Shown here piece after piece: positions 12,536 to 23,649 of a stretch of 64,000 nt of DNA (within the stretch, counting starts at the first letter, position 1; each line of letters begins with the position of its first letter). The position numbers were made by a program, and so were the translations under genes. The notes under the pieces were generated by a model. It was given only the letters and a program-made list of their open reading frames with translations. It ran no database searches and was not told the origin of the DNA. The DNA comes from Siphonodentalium dalli (lineage: Eukaryota; Mollusca; Scaphopoda; Gadilida; Siphonodentaliidae), in the NCBI GenBank assembly GCA_032622095.1, contig CP136063.1, positions 214,785,982 to 214,849,981 on the forward strand, in the 5' to 3' direction.

Positions 12536-12914
12536 CTTTTACCTTTCTATACTAAACGGGTTCTCCCATTCAGTTAAAAAAGTATACATTGGAATGGTCT
12601 ATTATTTATTGGGGCTGTTCGTGTAATAAAAGCAGACGACAGACAGCACAAAACATTTCAACAAACGACTCTATGTAGATAAACTTGTTCACAAATAGCG
12701 CAGTCATTCATCAGTCATGGGAACTACTCGTCAATGAGTAATCAGGGACGCCGAAAGCACCTAAGGGCAAGGGGGCAAACCAGTCAGGAGGGCACTTTTC
12801 GGATACCAACTGGACTTCTCTGGGTCAGCGACAAGGGGGCAGTGCCCCCCCCCCCCCACATGCCCCCCTTCTCCGGCGTCCCTGTGAGTAATTAGTATAT
12901 ATAGAAAGGGTTAA
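12536..12914 (+). mobile_element. TTAA-type element, family D, split by a hAT-like insertion
   Basis: The left part reads CCTTTCTATACTAAACGGGT, TCTCCCATTCAGTTAAAAAA, GTATACATTGGAATGGTCTA. The right part reads CTACTCGTCAATGAGTAAT, is interrupted at 12743-12884, and resumes TTAGTATATATAGAAAGGG-TTAA. The interruption is the short CAGGG element with an exact 8-bp duplication. The family D copy therefore predates that insertion. Confidence 0.75.
12743..12884. mobile_element. hAT-like MITE, family F (CAGGG ends), 142 bp
   Basis: The ends are CAGGGACGCCGAAAG and CTCCGGCGTCCCTG. The element is flanked by an exact 8-bp duplication, TGAGTAAT, at 12735-12742 and 12885-12892. Eight-base duplications and CAGGG-type ends fit the hAT superfamily. 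The inside contains AAGGGCAAGGGGGCA motifs and a 13-C run. It sits inside a family D element. A longer relative is at 30440-30808. Confidence 0.85.
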
Positions 12915-13548
12915 CACTATTTGATAATTTAAAAGTAAACTATTTCGGCATTACTCCGTTACCAAGTTTGTATTGTTCTACAAAGTTAACGGAATATACA
13001 TGTGAGTATGTTCACAATTAAGGAAGGTGTATATATATATTATTGTTGTGGACAAAGCTGGACCTGCTTATGATTGTTCCCGTGTGTTGTATTAACTACA
13101 GTAAATTAAAACAGAAACATTATACAATTTGACCCCATATAGTTTCGGTCGTGGAACTAATTTCAATTCCTTTGAACTGTACAACCAGTTTTCGAATATT
13201 TTAAGCACGTGTGTGACAAATCTTCTAATCGGATTATATAGTATGTTCAATTGTTTGACTAGAAACGTATACATAATTATTAGCGTGTTAAATTGTGATA
13301 AATGTTAAACCTATTTCAAATACATGCGCATAGATAACACACTATACAAATGTTTGGCGGTCATCGAACTTAAATCGACATATAATCTTCATAACTCAAA
13401 TGACTGCATGGTTCGATGGAATGTGGGCAAACGTTTTAGATATCATAACCGTTGTCCATAGAGAAGTAGTTTAGACCAATTGCCATAGTATAGCTTAATC
13501 GACAGGACACACCAACAACATAGTTCTATAGTAGGAACCAGCAACATC

Positions 13549-13915
13549 ATATATATATAAATCTTATCTAAATGATAGCTGCATGGAGACCAAAACCAAA
13601 AAAATACTACCGGTACCTATTTTAACCCGGTCAACATGTGAACCGAGGGCCACCGTCTGTTCGTTGAACGTATATGTATTTCTCTAGGAATACATGGCGT
13701 TCGTTGATATGTGGGTCGTGTGCAAGCCAAACAACGGGTCTAAGGACATTGTAACTATGTTGCTGCCATATATAATTATGCAACGTTGGAGTTTGTTTGC
13801 TTGTCTTTTTGTTCTCATTGCTTTCATAATTGAGAACCACATACTTTGTATATACGTTAAAACTTTGTTAACCTAAATTGTCTGTATATATCTCTCCGTG
13901 AATGGAGGACAATAA

Positions 13916-13959
<44 letters not shown>

Positions 13960-14033
13960 CTTATCTAGATGACAGCTGGAGACCAAAACCAAAAAAAATA
14001 CTACCTATTTTAAACTGGTCAACATGCGCACAA
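13549..14033 (+). repeat. Direct duplication around a retroposon-like 3' tail and (TA)n run
   Basis: A block of about 90 bp starting AAATCTTATCTA.ATGA.AG, with GGAGACCAAAACCAAAAAAA and ending GGTCAACATG, occurs at 13557-13643 and again at 13955-14033. Between the copies, 13690-13917 ends TCTCTCCGTGAATGGAGGAC then AATAAAGA followed by the (TA)n run. This looks like the 3' tail of a non-LTR retrotransposon with a microsatellite tail. The tail interpretation is inference; no reverse-transcriptase coding is visible. The 60-codon frame at 13694-13876 may be a remnant of its 3' end or chance. Confidence 0.5.
13918..13956. repeat. (TA)n microsatellite
   Basis: An uninterrupted TA dinucleotide run of about 39 bases, directly after AATAAAGA. 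Confidence 0.95.
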
Positions 14034-14479
14034 AAAAATCGGTGTTGACCTCATGAATATAGGCCAACACAAGCGATCTCAAGCATAATAATGGACTGAA
14101 AATCATAGGTAAATCACAGGTAAATATAGCTAAATCATCAGTACCCAGCAACGTCATATATACCAAATTAGCAGGACCATTCAGTTTGCCAATCATGAAA
14201 CTGGGAGCTGATATATACCGATAATGACTTTTGTTTCTGACAGTCAGTCGTCAGTAGCTTTTTGAATGGACGAACATTTGATGCCACCAGGTGTGTCGGA
14301 CAAATTGATGGTCAGGTGCGAAGCAAATGCTTTACAGTTTCCTTTTATGTTTTACAAGCTGATAATTGTCTGATTTAAGTGGCTCAATAAACGATGACCG
14401 GACAATAGTCGACAAGCGTCCGCTACCTGGTAACGCGTGCCACTTGGAGTAACCCTTGGTGTGCGAAGATGATCTCATA

Positions 14480-14644
14480 TACAATAATGCCCTAAGTAAT
14501 CGACTTCTTAACCACAGCAGAATTATGGGTAACTTTTCAGGATTTGACGGAAATATGGCTTGTTGCCATTCATCGGAAAGCTCTCACCGAGTTACCCATA
14601 ATTCTGCTGTGGTTAAGAAGTCGATTACTTAGAGCATTAATGTA
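14480..14644. mobile_element. Tc1/mariner-like foldback MITE, copy 1 (arm-deleted)
   Basis: It begins TA-CAATAATGCCCTAAGTAATCG and ends GATTACTTAGAGCATTAATGTA. The left arm runs through TTCTTAACCACAGCAGAATT, ATGGGTAACTTTTCAGGATT and GGCTTGTTGCCATTCATCGG to CTCTCACCGAG. The right arm keeps only its distal half. TA at both ends fits a Tc1/mariner-type target. Confidence 0.85.
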
Positions 14645-14796
14645 ACATGCATGCAGGGTTTGTGTCGAATGTATCAAACATGTGTACGCTTGCAATTAGA
14701 GTTTTAGAGATTATGTTTGATAATGTCCATCAGTCGGGAGTCCTACTGCTCCGGTTTGAGGGGAAAGCAAGCCAGGTGTGTGCATGATAAACACAA

Positions 14797-15203
14797 ACTG
14801 CAAGGCGGAGTTTAGTCCCATCGCTACGCTGTTACGACCACTGCTGTCACGTATAGCAATCTGCAAGGCAGAGTTTAGTCCCTGGCTACGCTGTTACGAC
14901 CACTGTTGTCACGTATAGCAAACTGCAAGACAGGGTTTAGTCCCCTCGCTACGCTGTTACGACCACTGCTGTCACGTATAGCAAACTGCAAGGCAGAGTT
15001 TAGTCCCTCGCTACGCTGTTACGACCACTGTTGTCACGTATAGCAATCTGCAAGGCAGAGTTTAGTCCCTCGCTACGCTGTTACGACCACTGCTGTCACG
15101 TATAGCAAACTGCAAGACAGAGTTTAGTCCCTCGCTACGCTGTTATGACCACTGTTGTCACGTATAGCAAACTGCAAGGCAGAGTTTAGTCCCCTCGATA
15201 CGA
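14797..15203 (+). repeat. 61-63-bp tandem repeat, about 6.5 copies
   Basis: Units start at about 14797, 14860, 14922, 14984, 15046, 15108 and 15170. Each contains CTGCAAGGCAGAGTTTAGTC, CCTCGCTACGCTGTTACGAC, CACTG(C/T)TGTCACGTATAGC. Alternating CACTGCTG and CACTGTTG variants suggest dimer-wise expansion. A short inverted copy (AACTCTGCCTTGCA) lies at 15450-15464, about 250 bp downstream. Confidence 0.95.
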
Positions 15204-15779
15204 TGTCTTGATCGCTACCACCACATACACAGGATGTGAGAAAATCATTCTTTTTTTTTTATTTAAGACTTTTGTCGTTTACTGTCAATTCTGCATAATT
15301 CTGAGAAATCAAACTGTCCATATGCATTTGAAAATTGGCTAGATCAAGCTAGAATGAACTGTAACTGACAAAACACTTAAATCACTTTTTGTATATTTAA
15401 TTACGAAAATATTCGTGATGGCAGTGGTCAGATGAACGTGGCGAGGTGACCGAACTCTGCCTTGCATGTAAGTTCACTGTAACTGTAATGTTTACATAAC
15501 GATAACGATAGGTTTTGATAGCGAAATCTATAATATATTTGTTCATGTATTGTTGATGTTAGTTGTTTCACAGACGTGTATGTTATTTTGTATGAGCCCA
15601 CTTCAAAGGCCTCGTGTCTCTTTAAGTGTCGATACTCGAGGGGTTACCATTGAAGCAATTCGATGGCAGCTTTCGTGCACGGGCATGTTATATGTAGAAG
15701 TGTGGTGTTTAACTTTTCTATTTGGAATGTTCTCCTCTCATTATCCAATTTTCAAGAAAACAACTCTTTTGAACACGAA

Positions 15780-16110
15780 AGGCTTCCATTGATAATTAAG
15801 TTCAATGTCAACAGTTGGCATGAGGCGGTATTACGTAAGACTCGCGGGTCGTGACAGAATATTCTATGAATAGGGTGGCATTGCGTGAAAGGGAAAGTTG
15901 AAAAATTGTATTATGTACGCGGGTATATTTCAATCGATTTTGTCCAGCGTTGGCCGTCGTGTTAATTGGAGGGCTGTCAGTGGTTTCCATTGTTTGAAAT
16001 TTCATACCGTCATGTCGCGCCGGCTAATGAGGGCCTTTTGACATCAAACCCATTGCTGGGAAATTAACGACCCGCGCACTTAATTGAATGATATGTAGAC
16101 CAATGAATAA
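15780..16110. promoter_or_regulatory. Candidate conserved non-coding element (weak)
   Basis: This stretch has balanced base composition, no repeats and many AT-core homeodomain-like words (TGATAATTAAG, GTTAATTGG, GGCTAATGAG, CTTAATTGAATG) among GC-containing unique sequence. That differs from the surrounding simple AT-rich DNA. No open frame over 66 codons is present. It is only a visual impression of constraint; cross-species comparison would decide. Confidence 0.25.
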
Positions 16111-16369
16111 AATGCAACGGATATTATCAGATCGCGATTAACACGAAATATGAGAACTTTTGTCCGCTAGAGAAATCTAATATATCCTGAATGTATGTAA
16201 TTTAGTTCATTTGTGTGGAACCTTATCGTGTGAGACCCGCTGGCTGTCACCTCATATTTTGTCACATATAGTTATCAACCCATATGATTTCTCTGAATAT
16301 ATTACATCTCGTCACATATATTCTAAAAAATTCTCTTGTTCGAGTCAACCCGACCAGAGAATTTTAACT

Positions 16370-16593
16370 TTAACCCTTCAATGACTGCATGGTGCTTCCT
16401 GATTTTGTTTCGAAAACCCTGTGTCAATGCAGTCCCATAAGGAGTATATTGTCCTAACAATATTAACCTTGACCCTGTAAGCCAGAGCATTCCCTTATAT
16501 ATGCGAGGCTCCGTGTGGGGAAATCGCATATATAGGAGAATGCACAGGGTCTTTAAAGCTGCATCAGCACAGCTTCCGTCATGAAAGGGTTAA
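16370..16593. mobile_element. TTAA-type hairpin element, family A, full length
   Basis: TTAACCCTTCAATGACTGCA at the left and CTTCCGTCATGAAAGGG-TTAA at the right. Inside are two hairpin zones (ATGCAGTCCCATAAGG.. and GCATTCCCTTATATATGCGA with CGCATATATAGGAGAATGCA) separated by AATATTAACCTTGACCCTG. It contains no coding capacity and the 68-codon minus frame here is an artefact. Confidence 0.85.
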
Positions 16594-16687
16594 AAATAAT
16601 ATAATGAAGGTATAGATTACATTTGCAAATATTTAATTAAAATTTCATAGTTGAGAAAATGTGTGTAGTCTATATATAATCGCCGGG

Positions 16688-16773
16688 GTGCATTCCATAT
16701 ATGGAACTTTTGAGTGCTCATGATTTACATATGGAATGATCATTATTCAAAAGTTCCATTTATGGAATGTACC
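16688..16773. repeat. Inverted repeat around TTTGAGTGCTCATG
   Basis: Arms GCATTCCATATATGGAACTT and AAGTTCCATTTATGGAATGT face each other over an AT-rich loop. It is a single palindromic structure in this window, and may be a small foldback element or a structured regulatory site. Confidence 0.7.
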
Positions 16774-17116
16774 TCAAGAACTTTGACCTGTAGCACTTGA
16801 ACCGCGGAGCGAGGGGCTGGGTGAATCCAATATGGCCGCGACTCAGTGATATTGCTTATAGTTGGAACTTCGATTCCAAATAAGCTGTAATAAGTTGTGA
16901 TGTACGCAAAGGTAATGTAACCCGATTACACGACTTATTGCCCGTTGAGTAATCGTCATGAACTTGGCATATTGGTGAACCTAATACTGATTGTATTCAC
17001 GTTTGTAAAACTCACTGTATATCAACAATCATCTTTATAACTAATCACATGCATCAGATCAACCTATATATGCTGTGGCGTATTTCGCTTCCTAGTATGT
17101 TTCTCAATTGGACATA

Positions 17117-17265
17117 TACAGTAATGCCCTAATTAATCGACTCCATAACCACAGCCCCGAGAGCTTTCCGATGAATGACAAAAAGCCATATTTCCGACTA
17201 AATCCTGAAAAATTACCCATAATTCTGCTGTTGTTATGGAGTCGATTAATTAGGGCATTACTGTA
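17117..17265. mobile_element. Tc1/mariner-like foldback MITE, copy 2
   Basis: TA-CAGTAATGCCCTAATTAA at the left and TTAATTAGGGCATTACTG-TA at the right. The left arm is cut short after CCATAACCACAGC, while the right arm (GAGAGCTTTCCGATGAATG to CTGCTGTTGTTATGGAG) is nearly intact. Asymmetric arm loss of this kind is common for long palindromes. Confidence 0.9.
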
Positions 17266-18660
17266 TACACATTGATTATTCTGACTGAGGCATGATTGTA
17301 TACACCATTTATTACACATATTTTATATCTAATTCATTAACTTCTCCCTTCCATCACATGTCGCTCCCTGTTTCTCGTCCCTGCACTCGCCCAACTCTCT
17401 TCCCACTATATGAGTCGGTGGTGTCTACGTGCAATGGAATGATTTCCCAATGAAATTATGCGGCGCGGATTGTCCCTCACCAACAACCCTCCAAATAAAG
17501 CAACCCATACCATTGAACAGAGGGACCACTTATCCCAAATAAGCAACAAACAAACTTGCCCAGATACACGAATAATGTTAGTCTGTCTTTGCGTAGTAGC
17601 ACGTGTCATGCGAGTGTTAAATAGTGGAATTGGACTGATGTCCGACCAAAGTTGATCACTCGTGGTGTTGTAAATTCTTTCATACACATTTCCGTTCTTT
17701 AGTCAAATTATACGTTCTGTAATAACTGTATAGTGTTATCACCCTTCCTATTAACTCAGGATACTCATTTCGAAATATAATCCTAGCATCGCGTGGCACA
17801 TGTTACTGAGATTGAATATCAATCGCTATCTAATCGTGAACCCCGATTAAATATCTTTCGCTATCAGATATAGGTGGCCTGAGCCAACGGTAGTCCCTTC
17901 TGCGTGGCATGGCTAGTACTACAGTCTGGCAGATCGAAATGCCGCCTTCTCGTCAGGGTTAAGATGGAGATGTTTTGCATAAATACAGCCAAATATGGCA
18001 AGAGGTTTTCAACAAAGAATTTCTCTGGATCTATCTGACTAAAAATTTGAATTTCAAATATTATCATCTTCATTGTTTTCAGAATCTGAGCAATTATTAA
18101 GAGGTGACAAAAAACAATGGATTATAACACATTTGGGATGTCGAAAATATTATCTTCTTTGTTCTCCCCTTTCGGTACCAAAAACTGCTAGAATAATTAA
18201 TAATTTCACACAAAAATCCGATCACCAAACAGCTTATTGTCTTGGCTCAATGAGGGGAGGCTCAATTTGTATCATAATGTGAAGTTAGATTTTTAATTGC
18301 ATAATATAGTGTAATACTCCCATCTATTATAATGAAGAATAAAGCAGTCACAAATATTCCAGCCCAATGAAAACAGAGCCACAGTGTTAAGAGATATGGT
18401 CAGCTTTAATTTGGTTATGAAGCCATGACCCAGAACTCATCTCAGCCCAATTTTGCATTGAAAAAATGAATGACAGAATAAATCCCAAATATAGAAAATT
18501 ATTTGTGGTTAGTTGTCTTTCTAGGTGAAAATAATCATAAAATTTCATGAATCAAGAAACATTAAGTCTCCTCTCATGATCTTCAAATATGATATCATGG
18601 ATATATATTTACATACACTTGATATCTCTTCCGATTTCCCCATAGCGTTACGGAAGACAC
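17266..18660. other. No recognised feature
   Basis: About 1.4 kb without a recognisable gene, array or inverted repeat. Open frames at 17406-17687 and 17458-17655 overlap on opposite strands and have no family resemblance. Confidence 0.35.
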
Positions 18661-18675
18661 GCCCCCTTATTCAAT

Positions 18676-18740
18676 GCGTTCATAAACCTATGAACGTAAC
18701 GTGACGTCACTTTCAATCTCGTTCATAGGTTTATGAACAC
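18676..18740. repeat. Hairpin around a TGACGTCA site
   Basis: Arms GTTCATAAACCTATGAACG and CGTTCATAGGTTTATGAAC face each other. The loop contains the perfect CRE palindrome TGACGTCA at 18702-18709. Each arm is itself partly palindromic. It could be a foldback element remnant or a structured regulatory site. Confidence 0.7.
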
Positions 18741-18955
18741 ATTGGTCGCGGAAATCACCGGGGATTGTCGGACATTACCGACTGCTTGAGTATCTAGTCA
18801 GCCAATACGCCAAGGATTTGATAGCAAACAATATGTAATCGAGTTTCACGATTGGATGGCTAGTGGCATCTAATCGCGAGCACGGGTTGCACGAGATGTT
18901 CGATTGACTATCAGAATGTTGGTTATCATATAATCCCATATCCCATAATATGTCA

Positions 18956-19075
18956 AATATAGCGAATTATCGGAATATTAAAATACAGCGAAATAGCACG
19001 AAAAATCGAAATAGGAAAATACAGCGAAATAGCGAAATAGGGCGAAATATAGAGCGAAATATAGAAATAGGAAAT
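18956..19075 (+). repeat. Degenerate GCGAAATA minisatellite
   Basis: The words AGCGAAATA, GAAATAGGAAAATA and GGCGAAATATAGA recur at 7-18 bp spacing over about 120 bases. The pattern is irregular and has no open frame. Confidence 0.7.
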
Positions 19076-19189
19076 TATTTTTATAAACGATATAACGGAG
19101 ATATTTGAAAAAGTTTTTTTGACGAAATAACGGACATATTTGGAGAAGTGTTTTTAAAGAGCGTAAGTATATAAATATAAATAATAAAC

Positions 19190-19325
19190 GGCGGATTCAA
19201 CGTGGTCATGGATTTTGACCGCGATAAAAAATCAGCAAACTCCGCATGAACCCCTTCGGGGTTCATGCAGTTTGCTGAATTTTTATCGCGGTCAAAATCC
19301 CATGACCACATTGAAACCGCCATTC
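19190..19325. mobile_element. Palindromic foldback element
   Basis: Arms begin GGCGGATTCAACGTGGTCAT and end ATGACCACATTGAAACCGCC, continuing inward through TTTGACCGCGATAAAAAATC and GCAAACT to a tight centre CATGAACCCCTTCGGGGTTC. The arms are about 60 bp and nearly complementary. A degenerate relative is at 2943-3072. Short frames on both strands across it are artefacts of the symmetry. Confidence 0.85.
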
Positions 19326-19574
19326 ATTTCTTATATGAACTGCACTTTTGAAACAAATTTAATTTACAGAAGTTCTTGGTACCTGAAAACGGTGAAATTT
19401 TTCATATTTTCCATGCCATAAAAGTGAAGTAAATGAGATTATAATAACCAATTGTTCGATGGTTCTTAAATATTGAATCACAATAATCGCTTGTACTAAA
19501 TTCACAAATAAATTCCTGACAGATTTAGATAAAATCCATTTAGAAATACAAATAAATTTGACCAAACGTGCATC

Positions 19575-21060
19575 TGACCCACAAATAAATATGGGCGGGA
19601 GAGTTCAAGTCGGTTGCCTGCGGTGTATAATGAAGCTCTGTGGCATGCATGTCGCTGATAACAAGGACTCTATTATACATGCATATACGCACTGATGTAG
19701 AGGGGCAGATGCATGATAAAGAAAACAGTGAAGTTGTAGAATAAGGAACAAACAATGCCGGCCTTCGTGTCTCGGACTGCTCTGTAGAAAGTTTAAACTA
19801 CACAATAACTTTACAAGAAAAATCCCCACCAAGGCGTGAAGGGCAGGAATTAAAAAGACATACAGACATCTTTATCAGGCCGTCAGCGCCCAGGAAAAGA
19901 GTTCGTTCTCGTTGGGGGTTAAAACCGCCACTGCTGATGATAAAGCTCGGGCAACGACGGCTCGGCCGAAGACGGTTACATACATGTATGGGCGGGTGTC
20001 CAAAAAAGCAGGTGATACGGGGATATATGCTTCTATTATACCCCTGGTGTGGAGGAGCAATACGCGGTCAAGAAAATAGTGGATTTCGCGTAAAAGGAAA
20101 TGACAAAGCGGCAATACCTGTCCATGCAGGGAGGAATTGTCTGCATAAATTGTTAACTACACAATAATTAACCTTACAAGAGAATTCCAGACAAATTCGT
20201 ATATATTGGGCAGGAATTAAGGGGACATACAACCATATTTATCAGGCGGCCAGATCCCTCCGACAACAAGAATTCGTTCTCAACATGGTTAAACCTGCCA
20301 CTGCTTTACTTCGACTCGAGGAATTGTCCAATTGTAAACAAAATGCCTCGTTCTCAGCAGGGTTAACCGTTAAACCCACCACTGCTGAAATAAAGCACAG
20401 GTCTCGGTCGAAGATTGTTACATAAATTTGTTGCCTGGTGTCTAATGAAGCTCTGCAGCATGTCGTTGATAACCAGGAACCATGGTATATATCCTTCATG
20501 TATGAATACACGAAACCACGCACCACCTTCCATTCTCCATATGTTTAGGGCTAGGGCTAGGGCTAGGGCTGGCGTTAGGGTTAGGGTTGGGGTTAGGGTT
20601 AGTGAATTCTTATACATGAAGAACATACCGGACCATGGCGACAAAGCGATAGGCCCCTATACATTGTACATGTACTCACTGATGTAGAGGAGCAAACGCA
20701 TGATCAAGAAAACAGTGAAGATGGCGAATAAGGAAATGTGAATGCGGGTATATTCGTGTCTATATAGGACTGCAACTCTGCTTAAAAAAGCGTAAACTGT
20801 GATAAGGTTACAAGAGAAATCCCGACCAAAGGCGTGATGGTATTAAAATAGACCCCAGAACCCAGACATCTTTATCAGGTGGTCGCCCCCCCCCCCCCTC
20901 GACAGCAAGAGTTTTTTTCCCACACGTCAGGGTTAAACCCGTCACTCCTACATGTAGCTGAAATGAAGCACATGTAGGCCTCGGCCGGAGACGGTTACAT
21001 AAATATGGGCGGGTGAGTTCGAGTCGACTGTCCGGTGTCTAATGAAGCTCTGTCACTTGG
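19575..21060 (+). repeat. Locally duplicated block, several partial copies
   Basis: Recurrent markers appear in order. AATATGGGCGGG and TAATGAAGCTCTGTG occur at about 19590, 20437 and 21000-21045. CACTGATGTAGAGG.GCA occurs at 19690 and 20678. ATCTTTATCAGG or ATATTTATCAGG occurs at 19868, 20232 and 20867. GGTTAAACC.CCACTGCTGA occurs at 19918, 20285, 20362 and 20930. Spacing is irregular (roughly 75-640 bp), so duplications were followed by deletion and divergence. The open frames on both strands do not share one conserved frame. Confidence 0.75.
20544..20602 (+). repeat. Interstitial telomere-like (TTAGGG/CTAGGG)n tract
   Basis: About nine hexamers: four of the GGGCTA form followed by several of the GGGTTA form, with one GTTGGG variant. 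TTAGGG is the usual animal telomere unit. The tract lies inside the duplicated block and points toward higher coordinates. It could mark an old break repair or telomerase-mediated insertion. Confidence 0.9.
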
Positions 21061-21123
21061 CGATGACCAGAACCCCGGCGATACAGCGAAAAACTATTAT
21101 TGGGACAGAACATCGATATTTCA

Positions 21124-21245
21124 AACTCCAGACTCTCTCATTTTGGACAGTTTGAAAAGTCCATCGGAATGTGTTACTGTCTGGTCATATATCAGAGCCG
21201 GACGGATCCATGGACGGCTGTAAAACCAGTGATTCGCTGGACTCG
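21124..21245 (+). repeat. Duplicated 120-bp segment, copy 1
   Basis: It contains CTCTCTCATTTTGGACAGTT, TGAAAAGTCCATCGGAATGT, CAGAGCCGGACGGATCCATG and GATTCGCTGGACTCGCAAAT. The same order recurs at 21903-22022 with scattered substitutions. Neither copy has a family-recognisable open frame. Confidence 0.85.
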
Positions 21246-21415
21246 CAAATGTATCTCCTCGGAGCCGCCCGTCGGCTGCGGTTCTGTATGGTTCACGAAA
21301 TGTTGCTGCGGTTGCCTCTATAACAAAGGCGCGAGGTTAGAAGACAGAGGGTGTAGGTACATCTCTTGTCCTCCGTCAATGGAAGCATGAGGGGGGTGTG
21401 GCCGACGACACCATT

Positions 21416-21470
21416 TAACCCTTTCATGACGGGAGCTGCGCTGGTAACATTAAAGATCACGTGCCATCTA
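21416..21470 (+). mobile_element. Family A element, left-end fragment
   Basis: TTTAACCCTTTCATGACGGG, AGCTGCGCTGGTAACATTAA and AGATCACGTGCC match one end of family A elements (read as the reverse of a right end). The rest of the element is missing. Confidence 0.6.
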
Positions 21471-21902
21471 TTTGTCCCATCCATCATACATTTGAATATG
21501 CATCCAGTGACATTATTTCATTTCCACACTGTGCTCTTGTTGATAATTTGTGTATTTCTTCCATGTAATTCTTTAAACCCATGTACACGTTGCATCAGAA
21601 TAAACAATTATTATAAGGCAAGATACAACTCGTATATATATTGACAGAAACAGAACTGTTAAGTGTCTTTAAGGCATTTAAATGCTATTCTTCTAACAAA
21701 CGTACCATTTTCTGTATATTTTCTCCGCTTGCCTTCGGTTTCTTCATAATTCCATACCCCAAGAACTTGGATGGGGCTTTTATATTTAAAAAGCATAATA
21801 CATATAGCAGACAACCACCCGATCTGAGCTGAGCTGTAAATGTGAATACAAATAGATAATGAGACCCATGCATACATTGAGACGTTACGTCCAAACATAC
21901 CA

Positions 21903-22022
21903 ATCTCCAGGCTCTCTCATTTTGGACAGTTTGAAAAGTCCATCGGGATGTGTTTCCCTTCCGTCAGAGCCGGGCGGATCCGTGGACAGCATGTAAACAA
22001 GTGAATCGCTGGACTTGCAAAT
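21903..22022 (+). repeat. Duplicated 120-bp segment, copy 2
   Basis: Partner of 21124-21245, about 780 bp away in the same orientation. Differences include GGATCCGTGGACAGCATGTA in place of GGATCCATGGACGGCTGTAA. Confidence 0.85.
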
Positions 22023-23640
22023 TGTTCTATACTCCGAGTCAATCATCTACTGCTGTTCTCTTGTATGCTGTTGGTGAAATGTTGAAGTATGGTTGTCTCG
22101 GGCCAGGAGTATACCGGAGCGGCGGGCAGGGCAAGGGCAACACATGGCAAGTGGGACAGAACGTGCCATGTTCTAACTTGGCAAGAAATACTTTATATTT
22201 ATATATATTATTTAGTTCAGTGATCCATGTTTTGTCATAACCACTGACTCTTGAGTGAAGGGAGTCTTTGTTTTTCAGCACTCGTTCCAATCTTTATGAT
22301 TGGTACCCGAATGACTCTACTCTGATGTTTGTATGAACATTTATACACCAAAGTTGTCATAAAAACTATAATAAAAATGTTATTGTTGGAAATGTCCGGG
22401 GAATAGAGACAAATTATGTATTGGTGTAACGAAGTTAGGGGGTATAATGGAATCCGCTTATTGTATGATTAGCCGTCCGTCCGTGCCATGGACGCAAAAT
22501 TGTTCGAGCATGTATTCCTTCATATTTCAGTAAACAAATAATTTAAGCTTGGCACAGATATTTGGTACCATGCATGGGAACATGTGCAAATGATAGTATG
22601 AGGTCCGTCCATCTTTTTGTAGTGGAGTTGGAGTTATTCCCCTTTTTTAACTAAGACATTTTTGTGCATCCTTGTACTTTGCTGCCTGTAGAGCTGTATT
22701 ATGGATTGGTCAATGTTTTTGAAACTCAGTACAAGTATTGATCATCATTGGCGCCTGTACACCTACAATTATGAAATCCATCCTAGAGCTATATATTTTT
22801 TTTACAGTATCCCACCCACACTCACCAGTCACACCTCTAGTTTGTTTGTGGACGACAATGCTTCAGAAGCAAATAAGATTGTCATCGGAATGGTTTGCAA
22901 CTTTTTTTTTAGCAAACTGACAAAAATTTGATTTGGTATTCAAAGTTGATATATAGGGATGTTATATTGTCTATTGTTGAGTTCGAATCCTAACTTCGGC
23001 AGTATAAGTGTCTCTGGTTTTATATATACTATACGTGTCCAGTCGGTGGCTGGTAGTATTAACGAAGTAGCCAAGAAATTACGCCGTGGCTCAAACGTTG
23101 ATTAAAGACCACAGATAGAGTCTTCTTAAAATTCTTCGGTCGAATAAGAAGCCGGCTCAAATTAACGATTTTACAGTAATCCCTTATCGCCGGACCTGGA
23201 GCGGTCAGTTCTACTGACATTTTCAAAGATAATGGACTTTCTATTTAACGAATGGGACAGCCGAGTGAAGCGGTCCAAGTTTCACACTATCGATCTGGAC
23301 AAATCATTGTCTTTGTCAAAATATATCTCAAACCAAGGAATAAGTTAATGAGCCCTATTGGACATTCCGCCGAGCACCGACAGGGTGTATGTTACTTACG
23401 TTTGCCATTGTCTTCTGTGTGCCCTTAATTGTTAGTTTCCTGATATTTTATGTGCCCCGACTTATGTATATGTCCCGACTTATGTGTTCCCTGACTCTGA
23501 TATAACAATGTGATGCCTCTATAGTTAGGTGGCCCATGTGTATTCTTACGCAAATAATATGTCCTGGCGTATTAATGACCTGACGTATGTACGGTCTATA
23601 TTACCTCTGTTGCGTAAATAATTCAAAAATAATGTATATA
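22023..23640. other. No recognised gene
   Basis: I see no array or mobile-element ends. A tRNA T-loop-like word, GAGTTCGAATCC, occurs at 22979-22990, but no matching acceptor and anticodon arms were found upstream. Confidence 0.35.
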
Positions 23641-23649
23641 TATATCATC

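Noticed and set aside
22979-22990. tRNA-like T-loop word GAGTTCGAATCC
   Set aside because: No cloverleaf partner sequences (acceptor, D arm, anticodon arm) could be found upstream at suitable spacing.
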